Below, one piece after another: positions 26,065 to 34,386 of a DNA stretch of 34,386 nt (positions are counted from its first letter, which is position 1; each line of letters starts with the position of its first letter). The stretch covers positions 1 to 34,386 of the forward strand of contig JARLHE010000005.1 in assembly GCA_031292385.1 (NCBI GenBank), read 5' to 3'. The translations under genes were made by a program, and so were the position numbers. Source of the stretch: Oligoflexia bacterium (GTDB taxonomy: Bacteria > Bdellovibrionota > UBA1018). The notes below the pieces were generated by a model. That model was given only the letters and a program-made list of their open reading frames with translations. It had not been told where the DNA came from and did not search any database.

Positions 26065-28136
26065 TCCGGATCCGAGAGCGTCAAATGAATCGAATCCCCG
26101 TCCGATACCGCGTGCCCGGCCTCGGGGCGTTGCTGGGTCACGACGCCGTCCCCCCGCACCTCAAGTTGAAAAACATGCCCTTTGAAAACATCCATAGCCT
26201 CGCGAACACTGAGGCCTTCAACATTCGGCATTTTCCAGAAGCTTTTCCCGTCCGAGCGCTTTCCGCTCCACTCCATGACGGTCGGCGCGACTCGCACCGG
26301 TGCCGGATGAGCTTGCGTGATGGAAAGCACGTCGACTTTGTTGCTTCTTCCGGCCAATTGCCGCTGCGAGCTTCCGGGCGTGATGTCGGTCGGCTCGCTC
26401 GCGGGCAAGCTGAAGCGGTTGGCGACCGCGTTCAAAACCTCGCGAAACAATGGCGCGGCTGTTTCGCCCGCGTAATAAACGCCCTGGGGTTCATCAAGCA
26501 TCGTGTAAACCACGATGCGTGGCGTGTCGCGCAACTGATCCCCCGAAAGAACCGGAAAGCCGATGAAAGAGGCGATGTGCTTGGTGCGCGAATAATGACC
26601 GTTCAAAGGATCCACTTTTTGCGCCGTGCCCGTTTTGCCCGCCACGCGAAAACCCGGAAGCACCGCTTTTTGCCCCGTACCGTCCAGTTCCTTGTGAGTG
26701 ACCGACTCCAGGGCCTCCGTGACTTGGGCCGCGACCTGCGCCGAAATCACGCGTTTGGGAGCGGCTCTCTCTTTTTCCGGCTTTTCCGGGGTTTTAATCA
26801 AGGTCGGCTGCACGAGCCAACCGCCGTTCGCGAACGTGGCATAGGCGCGCAGCATCTGGATCGGCGTTACCAGAACGCCCTGACCGAAGCCGATGTTCGC
26901 CGTCGTCAAAGGCTGCCAGGATTTGCGCGGGGGAACACGACCGGAAATCTCTCCGGGAAAATCGATGCCCGTCTTGCTCCCGAACCCGTAGGCCTTGAGC
27001 ATGTTCAGATAGGCATCAGGACCGACTTTCAGCGCGAGCTTCGCCGCGCCCACATTGCTCGATACGGTGATTATTTTTTTAAGGGAAAGCCATTCGAACT
27101 TCTCGTGCGCTTCGGCTTCGGAAATGGTGCGCCCCTGAAGCTTGAATTTGCCGCGCTCGCCCCAGACGACGTCAGTCAGGTGCATACCCTTGCTCAGGCC
27201 GCTGGCAAGCAGAACCGGCTTCATCGTCGAGCCCGGCTCATAGCCGTCGGTGAGGGCGCGGTTTCGCCGGTGATCGGCGGGCGAAACGCGGTCATTCGGA
27301 TTAAAAGACGGCGCATTGGCCATGGCCAGGATCTCGCCGTTCACGGCGTTCATCACGATGACCGAACCGCCTTTCGCGCCGGTCTTATTGATCGCCGAAC
27401 GCAGCTCCTCCTCGACGGAGAACTGAAGCGAGTTGTCGATCGTCAGCGTCACCGGTTCGCCGTCGCGCCCTTCGGTCGAAACGTCGATGAAGGCCGGGCG
27501 CCCGTAAGCGTCTTTGATCGCCGACATCGAGATCACTTTTCCGCGCAAACGCTCGTTCATCGAAAGCTCGATGCCTTCCTTGCCCTCGGAGTCGAGGTTC
27601 ACGCCGCCAACGACGTGCGCGGCGAGCTCGCCGTGCGGGTAGACGCGCTCGCTTTCGCGGACGAGCCAGACACCGGTAATCGGATCGCCATCGGAATTAA
27701 GGATGTGATAGCGCCGCAGGCGCGCCACATCTTCATCCGAAATATGGCGTTTGATCCACGCGAACTCGCGTTTGTTCGAAATATGCTCCAAAATCCTCGA
27801 ATACGGGAGCTCCGTCGCCTTGGCCAGAAGATGCGCGACCAGGCGGCGATTTTGGATCTTTGCCAATTTAGAAGGATTGACCGCGATGCTTTGCGCTTCG
27901 GAATTGATGGCGAGCGCCTCCCCGTTCCGGTCCAAAATCGCGCCGCGGCTCGGCTGAATCAAAAGGCGCGATTGGAACTGCCTTCGCGACATGTTTTCAA
28001 GGCGATGGTTGATGCCCAGCTGGATAAACGCGGCCCTCGAGGCGAGCAGCCCACCGAATGCCATGCACGCCAGCATGACCACCGTAATCCGCGGCTTATA
28101 CGGAGACAAAGGCTGAGGGACGCCTCGCGTACTCAC
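26061..28136 (-). CDS. ftsI: Divisome transpeptidase FtsI (PBP3) with C-terminal PASTA domain
   Basis: A 691-residue class B penicillin-binding protein that cross-links septal murein. One N-terminal membrane helix (about 18-38) leads into the PBP dimerisation domain beginning with QPSRGAILDRNGEALA. Transpeptidase motifs are STMK (303-306), SSN (359-361) and KTG (501-503). After a linker, residues about 628-691 form a PASTA domain (MPNVEGLSVREAMDVF, then GDSIHLTLS). E. coli FtsI (588 aa) has none; PASTA-bearing FtsI occurs in several other Gram-negative lineages. The start is GTG overlapping the ftsL stop (GTGA), and the end overlaps murE. Confidence 0.97.
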   Translation of the reverse strand: MSTRGVPQPLSPYKPRITVVMLACMAFGGLLASRAAFIQLGINHRLENMSRRQFQSRLLIQPSRGAILDRNGEALAINSEAQSIAVNPSKLAKIQNRRLVAHLLAKATELPYSRILEHISNKREFAWIKRHISDEDVARLRRYHILNSDGDPITGVWLVRESERVYPHGELAAHVVGGVNLDSEGKEGIELSMNERLRGKVISMSAIKDAYGRPAFIDVSTEGRDGEPVTLTIDNSLQFSVEEELRSAINKTGAKGGSVIVMNAVNGEILAMANAPSFNPNDRVSPADHRRNRALTDGYEPGSTMKPVLLASGLSKGMHLTDVVWGERGKFKLQGRTISEAEAHEKFEWLSLKKIITVSSNVGAAKLALKVGPDAYLNMLKAYGFGSKTGIDFPGEISGRVPPRKSWQPLTTANIGFGQGVLVTPIQMLRAYATFANGGWLVQPTLIKTPEKPEKERAAPKRVISAQVAAQVTEALESVTHKELDGTGQKAVLPGFRVAGKTGTAQKVDPLNGHYSRTKHIASFIGFPVLSGDQLRDTPRIVVYTMLDEPQGVYYAGETAAPLFREVLNAVANRFSLPASEPTDITPGSSQRQLAGRSNKVDVLSITQAHPAPVRVAPTVMEWSGKRSDGKSFWKMPNVEGLSVREAMDVFKGHVFQLEVRGDGVVTQQRPEAGHAVSDGDSIHLTLSDPD

Positions 28137-28468
28137 TGCGCGACGGCTCCACTCACCGCGCCCGAATCAGCCGCGGGCAAATGCACGAACTGCTCCGCTC
28201 GGGGCGGGACCAAGCCGAATTTGGAATGCGCGATCAGCTCCAAACGGCGGGGCGAGCGCAAAGCGGTGATTTTGATATCCATCTGCTCGCGAGCCTGCTG
28301 AAGCGCGTGCATCTGCCGATCGACCTGGTCGATCGCGTAAGTCGTTCGAATGATCGAAAGCCGCAGCCAAACCGTGCCGATCGCCATCACGATCATGACC
28401 GCGATGACCCAAAGGGGTAACCAGCATCGCAAATTGGGCAGATTGGAATGTTCGCTCTGTTTCTTCAT
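28133..28468 (-). CDS. ftsL: Cell division protein FtsL
   Basis: A 111-residue bitopic membrane protein with a short cytoplasmic tail, one membrane helix (about 16-36) and a coiled-coil stretch (about 42-70, DQVDRQMHALQQAREQMDIK), then the SPRRLELIAHSKFGLVPP element typical of FtsL/LafA-type proteins. FtsL pairs with FtsB and FtsQ to activate FtsWI. Sequence identity in the family is low, so the call leans on topology, size and position between rsmH and ftsI. Its stop overlaps the ftsI GTG. Confidence 0.9.
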   Translation of the reverse strand: MKKQSEHSNLPNLRCWLPLWVIAVMIVMAIGTVWLRLSIIRTTYAIDQVDRQMHALQQAREQMDIKITALRSPRRLELIAHSKFGLVPPRAEQFVHLPAADSGAVSGAVAQ

Positions 28469-28486
28469 AACCGTTCACACTTCTCA

Positions 28487-29401
28487 CTACAGCTTCTGGG
28501 CGATCCGCAGCTTCGCGCTTCTCGATCTCGGATTAACCCGAATCTCTTCCTCATCCGCCTCGACGGGCTTTTTCGTCAACCCTCGCCAAGGGGGAACCTT
28601 GAAGGCCTGCTTCACCCGGCGATCTTCGAGCGAATGGAAACTGAGAATCGCCACTCGTCCCCCTGTCTTGACTCCTAGTATAACATCGTTCAAGAGTGAA
28701 TCGAGTTCTTCAAGCTCCTGGTTGACCTGAATGCGAATGGCCTGAAAGCTCCGTGTGGCAGCATGGATCCGGCCATGACGGGCGTTTGGTGGAACGGCAT
28801 CCCGGATCATCCGCGCAAGCTCAAGCGATGTCTTCGGCAAAGTGCCGGCGCGCCGGCTTTCGACGATCACCCGGGCGATCCGGCCCGCGAACCGCTCCTC
28901 GCCGTATTCGCGCAAAACATGCTCAAGCTCGCGTTCGGTCACGCGTTGCAGATACTCGCGCGCGCTCACGCCCCGAGTCGGGTCGAGCCTCATATCGAGG
29001 GGACCGTCGGCCTGAAAACTCAGCCCTCGCTCCGGATCTTCGATCTGATCGCTCGAGAAGCCCAAGTCGGCCAAAAGACCCAGCACCGGAAAATTCTGAA
29101 AATATTTTTTCGCGCCGCTGAAGCGCGAATAATGGACCACCAGGCGGCCCTCGGCGATTTCACGCTCAAACCGCCGCGCAGCCGCGTCGATTGCCGAGCG
29201 ATCCTGGTCGAAAGCCACGACTTTGTGCTGTTTCAGGTGGGGGTCGGCTGCAAACGCCTCGAGAAAAGCCGAGGTGTGGCCGCCCCCGCCCAAAGTGCAA
29301 TCGACGACCCAATGCGTGGGAGCCCCGGCCGGAAGCGCGCGAAAAGGTTCTAGAAGCGACTCCAGGATCGGAGAAAGCAAAATCGGGACATGAACGCTCA
29401 T
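28487..29401 (-). CDS. rsmH: 16S rRNA (cytosine(1402)-N(4))-methyltransferase RsmH
   Basis: A 304-residue SAM-dependent methyltransferase of the MraW family acting on C1402 of 16S rRNA. The N-terminal HVPILLSPILESLL is followed by the SAM-binding VVDCTLGGGGHTSAFLEAF. Further on are ADLGFSSDQIEDPERGLSFQ (family hallmark LGxSSxQ) and the C-terminal VAILSFHSLEDRRVKQAF. The start overlaps the upstream PBP stop (ATGA), and ftsL follows after 18 bp. mraZ, its usual upstream partner, is absent. Confidence 0.98.
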   Translation of the reverse strand: MSVHVPILLSPILESLLEPFRALPAGAPTHWVVDCTLGGGGHTSAFLEAFAADPHLKQHKVVAFDQDRSAIDAAARRFEREIAEGRLVVHYSRFSGAKKYFQNFPVLGLLADLGFSSDQIEDPERGLSFQADGPLDMRLDPTRGVSAREYLQRVTERELEHVLREYGEERFAGRIARVIVESRRAGTLPKTSLELARMIRDAVPPNARHGRIHAATRSFQAIRIQVNQELEELDSLLNDVILGVKTGGRVAILSFHSLEDRRVKQAFKVPPWRGLTKKPVEADEEEIRVNPRSRSAKLRIAQKL

Positions 29402-30636
29402 TTAGCGGCGCTGAAGTATTTCTCGATCGCGCGACGAGCGAGGTAGGACGATTTCACCCGCCAAAGCTTTTGGTGAATCGTCAATGCGGCAAAGGCCAGG
29501 CGATGGCCACGGCCTTCGGCAAAGCCCACGAACCAGTCGTATTTGCCCTTGGGAACTTCCCCGGTGAGCGAGCCGGTTTTGCCGCCGACATCGAGATCGC
29601 GAAATTTGCTGCGGGAAAAGCCGCGAAATGAACGGCTCGCGGTTCCGTGCGCGATGGTTTCGCGCATCAGCCGCCGAATTTCGGCCGCGGTCTTCGGGTC
29701 AACCGTCACCGTCGCCATCTTGGGCTGGGCGGAATAAATTTCTCCCGACCCCGGCGTGGAAACCGATTGAACGAAATACGGTTCCATCATCTTGCCGTCG
29801 TCGACCACCGCCGCCGCCATCATCGCGGCCTGCAGCGGACTCATAGTGTTGTCCCGGGTATAGCCCGAAGCGGCTTCCGCGAGGCCCCAGGCATCCTCCG
29901 GGATCGGGGCGCGGCCGGCTTCAACGCGGAAATCGGCCAAAATGGGGTGATTGAAGCCGAATCGGCTGGCGTACTTGCTCAGCTCGACCGGACCCACGTT
30001 GTAAGCTCCGATACGGCCGAAAACGGTATTGATGGATTTCGCGAACGCATCTTTCAAAGTTGCGTAGCGGGACCACCGATTATAGTGATCATTCAGGATA
30101 TTGCCCCGATAGAGGGTATGATTGGCGCCGTTGAAATGGATCAGGGTGTCGGCTGAAAATTTCTGGTTTTCGATAGCCGCCGCCGCCGTCACCACCTTAA
30201 ACACCGAGGCCGAAGGATAGGTGGCGCGAAGCGCGAGATTGACCTTGGAATACTGGGCGTCGGTCGAAACAAAGCTGACCATCGACAAAACCCTTCCGGT
30301 TTCGGCGTCGACCGCGACAAACGCGCCGTAATCCGGACGGTAAGACTTCATCAGGCCGACCATTTCGTCCTGGAGGCCGGAGTCGAACGAATATTTCAGT
30401 GCGCCCGTCGCCGTTTCCCCGGGAACCGGGATCTCTTTCGGAAACTGATAAAACGCGGCGGAATCGCCCAACATCGTCGCCAACTGTTCTTTGGTGAAGG
30501 ATGGCTTTCTCTGCGCGATGCGGCCGGCGTGCTTGGCCACCAAGGGGTACGCCGAGCACAAAGTCGCGGCACCCAAGACCCCGAAAATGACATAGACCAT
30601 CCGTCTCGATGGCGAGAAAAACGATGAATGCAGCAT
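29398..30636 (-). CDS. Transpeptidase-domain penicillin-binding protein
   Basis: A 412-residue protein with one N-terminal membrane segment (about 13-32) and a penicillin-binding transpeptidase domain. Active-site motifs are SVFK (S144-K147), SIN (201-203) and KTG (353-355). It lacks the dimerisation domain of FtsI/PBP2 and has no glycosyltransferase domain, so it is a stand-alone cross-linking enzyme. A monofunctional glycosyltransferase gene lies 53 bp upstream in the same direction; together they would supply the two activities of a class A PBP. A beta-lactamase-like role cannot be excluded from motifs alone, but the context favours murein synthesis. It overlaps rsmH by 4 bp. Confidence 0.88.
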   Translation of the reverse strand: MLHSSFFSPSRRMVYVIFGVLGAATLCSAYPLVAKHAGRIAQRKPSFTKEQLATMLGDSAAFYQFPKEIPVPGETATGALKYSFDSGLQDEMVGLMKSYRPDYGAFVAVDAETGRVLSMVSFVSTDAQYSKVNLALRATYPSASVFKVVTAAAAIENQKFSADTLIHFNGANHTLYRGNILNDHYNRWSRYATLKDAFAKSINTVFGRIGAYNVGPVELSKYASRFGFNHPILADFRVEAGRAPIPEDAWGLAEAASGYTRDNTMSPLQAAMMAAAVVDDGKMMEPYFVQSVSTPGSGEIYSAQPKMATVTVDPKTAAEIRRLMRETIAHGTASRSFRGFSRSKFRDLDVGGKTGSLTGEVPKGKYDWFVGFAEGRGHRLAFAALTIHQKLWRVKSSYLARRAIEKYFSAAK

Positions 30637-30689
30637 GAAGAAAGCTCCTAAGCTAAATCATGACATAGGCTTCGCCATGATGCCAACCC

Positions 30690-31727
30690 TTACAACTCGA
30701 CAGCGGGCAAAGGAGACTGAGAATTTTCTGGCGCTTCGTCTTCCGGAGGCACCGGGTCCAAAAGCTCCTCGGGTGCCGCCGGCGGCACCCCGTCGACAGG
30801 CTCTCCTGACCCCACGGGTTGCGAAGGCTCCGTAGCGGGCTCCGCAGCTTTTACCGGCACTGGCACAGGCTGCGTAGGTGCGGAAAGCTCCTCAGGTTTT
30901 TTCTGTACGACGGCCCGTATATGCTGATCTTTTTCAAAAGAAAGCGGACGGGATAACTCTACGTTCTCTTGCGTCAGCGTCAAATAACGGGCGGTCGTCA
31001 TTTTTTCCAAAATGGTATCGACCGTATCCTGGGCATATTCCGTCAGGCGCTTTTCCCGGAATGACTGCGAGTACCGTTTCGGGCTCGGAAGAAGCATCGC
31101 CAAAAAGGCCCCCTCTTTCGCGGTCAATTGCGAGGGCGGCTTCTTGAAATAAAAGCGGGCGGCCGGGCCGATACCATAGATGCCTTCGCCCAATTCGGCG
31201 ATATTCAGGTAGACTTCCAGGATCCGGCGCTTCCCGAGAACCTCTTCCATTCGTACGGCGAGAGCCAGCTCCCGCATTTTTCTCAAATAGTTCCGGTCCT
31301 GGGTCAGAAAGACGTTTCGAGCCACCTGCTGGGTGATCGTACTGGCCCCACGAAGGGCGCGCCCCTCTTGGAGTTTTTCTTTGATCGCCAGGCGAATCTG
31401 ATTCGGGTCATATCCGGCATGGTGATAAAAGGCCCAGTCCTCGCTCACCACGATCGCGCCGACAGCGGCCTTGGAAATCGACCCGATATCAACCCAGCTC
31501 GCGGGCTTGGCCTTTTGCAGGGAAATGGTGAAATCCTGGGAACCCGGACGAGCTTTGGTCGGCGGAATATAGTGGACCACCGGATACTGGATTTTCAGCA
31601 CGGCGGGGTCCGGAACATTCAAAATAACGGAACATCCCGCCAGACAGGGCAGCAAGCCGACAATCAGCGCGGATGAGAGCACGGCCGGCAGCCTTACGAT
31701 GTTTCTGAAGAAAAATACTACTTTCAT
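30690..31727 (-). CDS. mtgA: Monofunctional peptidoglycan glycosyltransferase (GT51), predicted lipoprotein
   Basis: A 345-residue GT51 enzyme that polymerises lipid II. Catalytic Glu96 lies in VVSEDWAFYHHAGYD; then come GASTITQQVARNVFL (129-143), RKMRELALAVRMEEVLGKRRI and EVYLNIAELGEGIYGIGPAA. Unusually, the N-terminus is a lipoprotein signal: LAGC with Cys32, followed by Ser. E. coli MtgA has a transmembrane anchor instead. Under the E. coli +2 rule Ser would route it to the outer membrane, away from lipid II, so sorting here is puzzling. A Pro/Glu-rich tail of about 80 residues (265-345) is probably a periplasmic tether. It may head the long dcw transcript. Confidence 0.92.
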   Translation of the reverse strand: MKVVFFFRNIVRLPAVLSSALIVGLLPCLAGCSVILNVPDPAVLKIQYPVVHYIPPTKARPGSQDFTISLQKAKPASWVDIGSISKAAVGAIVVSEDWAFYHHAGYDPNQIRLAIKEKLQEGRALRGASTITQQVARNVFLTQDRNYLRKMRELALAVRMEEVLGKRRILEVYLNIAELGEGIYGIGPAARFYFKKPPSQLTAKEGAFLAMLLPSPKRYSQSFREKRLTEYAQDTVDTILEKMTTARYLTLTQENVELSRPLSFEKDQHIRAVVQKKPEELSAPTQPVPVPVKAAEPATEPSQPVGSGEPVDGVPPAAPEELLDPVPPEDEAPENSQSPLPAVEL

Positions 31728-31772
31728 GGCTCTACTCTTGTTTGCGACCTATCCTCTAGGTAAGCTACCCTC

Positions 31773-33663
<1,891 letters not shown>

Positions 33664-33674
33664 ATCGGAGCTTC

Positions 33675-34292
33675 ATGGCCTATAACCAGAAAGACTACTT
33701 CTTCAAAAAAGCGAAGAAGGAGAATTACGCCGCGCGCTCGATCTTCAAGCTCCAGGAAATCGACGATCGCTTCCACATCATCAAGCCCGGCTACAAAATC
33801 CTCGATCTGGGAGCCGCGCCGGGCTCATGGTCACAGTACGCTTCGCAGAAAGTCGGGGCCCAAGGACGCGTGCTGGGTTTGGACCTGCAGCAAATCACGA
33901 TCGCGCTTCCGAATGCCGTCTTCGTTCAAGCCGATATGCGCGACACGAACCTCGAAAACATCATGAAGCAGCACGGCTTCGTTCCGCCATTCGATGTGGT
34001 GCTTTCGGATATGGCGCCCAAGACCACCGGAATCCGCATCACCGACCAGGCGCGCTCGATGGAGCTCTGCGAGCTGGCCCTCGCCACGGCCGAGCGCTTT
34101 CTCCGCCCGCGCGGCAGCTTTGTCGCCAAGCTTTTTCACAGCGAGGAATTCGAAGTCTATCGCGATATGCTCCGTGAGCGCTTCGGGCGCGTCGAGGTCT
34201 TGCGGCCCAAGAGCACCCGCAAGGAGAGCAAAGAAATTTTCTTCATCGCGATGCAATTCAAGGGAGGCAAAGCGGGAGCCCCGCCCGCGTGA
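33675..34292 (+). CDS. rlmE: 23S rRNA (uridine(2552)-2'-O)-methyltransferase RlmE
   Basis: A 205-residue FtsJ/RrmJ-type enzyme that methylates U2552 of 23S rRNA in a late 50S assembly step. The N-terminal KDYFFKKAKKENYAARSIFKL is typical, followed by the SAM-binding ILDLGAAPGSWSQYA. The K-D-K-E catalytic tetrad is visible as K25, D112 (in LSDMAPKTTG), K152 (in FVAKLF) and E187 (in RKESKEIFF). It starts 11 bp after mreB, and its stop overlaps the GTG of the next gene by 4 bp. Confidence 0.97.
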   Translation: MAYNQKDYFFKKAKKENYAARSIFKLQEIDDRFHIIKPGYKILDLGAAPGSWSQYASQKVGAQGRVLGLDLQQITIALPNAVFVQADMRDTNLENIMKQHGFVPPFDVVLSDMAPKTTGIRITDQARSMELCELALATAERFLRPRGSFVAKLFHSEEFEVYRDMLRERFGRVEVLRPKSTRKESKEIFFIAMQFKGGKAGAPPA

Positions 34293-34386
34293 GCGCGAAG
34301 CCCTTCGTCTTTTCGAATCTCGCGATCAGCCTCGACGGCAAAATCGCGACCGCGAGCCGGGAGCTGGTTTTCTTAGGCACGCCCGC
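34289..34386 (+). CDS. RibD C-terminal (reductase) domain protein, truncated by window end
   Basis: An open frame beginning with GTG, coupled to rlmE through GTGA and running off the window after 32 codons. The visible part contains FSNLAISLDGKIATA, which matches the first strand and SxDGK substrate loop of RibD-C/dihydrofolate-reductase-like NADPH reductases in riboflavin synthesis and related paths. The GTG is so near this motif that no deaminase domain precedes it, so it would be a stand-alone reductase. The full function cannot be judged from the fragment. Confidence 0.72.
   Translation, partial: MSAKPFVFSNLAISLDGKIATASRELVFLGTP

Noticed and set aside
26085..28301. Very long open frame on the plus strand opposite ftsI/ftsL (738 codons)
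   Set aside because: It is the antisense shadow of ftsI, with Arg/Asp/His-rich, low-complexity composition and no recognisable domain. The motifs on the opposite strand are unambiguous. Similar shadows oppose ftsZ (10251-11624), the M16 catalytic gene (13860-15170) and murC (18652-19674).

Overview
The window is a chromosomal stretch of core genes. It most likely comes from a Gram-negative, predatory-lineage bacterium (Bdellovibrionota or a near relative). This is inferred from gene content: a Myxococcus-type MglA GTPase directly behind dnaX-recR, a DAP-type MurE, an FtsI with a C-terminal PASTA domain, lipoprotein signals on envelope enzymes, and two DksA-like proteins. No species can be named from sequence alone. 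Coding density is high and most genes overlap by 4-11 bp or sit within 35 bp of each other.

Layout. Bases 74-1913 (minus) hold a GT87-like membrane glycosyltransferase and an O6-alkylguanine methyltransferase; an MscS channel (plus) diverges from them. Bases 3049-6454 (plus) are dnaX, recR, mglA and a first dksA-like gene. Bases 6455-7050 are a structured non-coding region with a terminator-like element, a REP-like palindrome and a long-helix leader that abuts the ribosome binding site of a 38-codon small ORF. A second dksA-like gene follows (7051-7461). After it come four consecutive hairpins with GGA in every loop (about 7488-7643), the architecture of CsrA/RsmA-titrating RNAs such as CsrB and RsmY. 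A subtilisin-like protease (minus) and a YafK/DpaA-like L,D-transpeptidase-fold protein (plus) then diverge from a shared promoter region.

Bases 10236-31727 are a division and cell-wall (dcw) cluster read on the minus strand: mtgA, a transpeptidase-only PBP, rsmH, ftsL, ftsI, murE, mraY, murD, ftsW, murG, murC, murB, then a break, then ftsQ, ftsA, ftsZ. The break (about 12.9 to 17.4 kb) holds a plus-strand pair of M16 peptidase-family proteins (one active lipoprotein, one with a destroyed zinc site), a small exported protein, and a small coiled-coil/membrane protein. murF, ddl and mraZ are absent from the cluster. Plus-strand genes amn (AMP nucleosidase), mreB, rlmE and a truncated RibD-reductase-like gene close the window.

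Together the genes cover lipid II synthesis (murB/C/D/E, mraY, murG), its polymerisation and cross-linking (mtgA, PBP, ftsW/ftsI), the division ring (ftsZ/A/Q/L) and cell shape (mreB). The most novel-looking material is non-coding: the putative CsrB-like RNA and the riboswitch-like leader with its small ORF, both flanking the second dksA-like gene.
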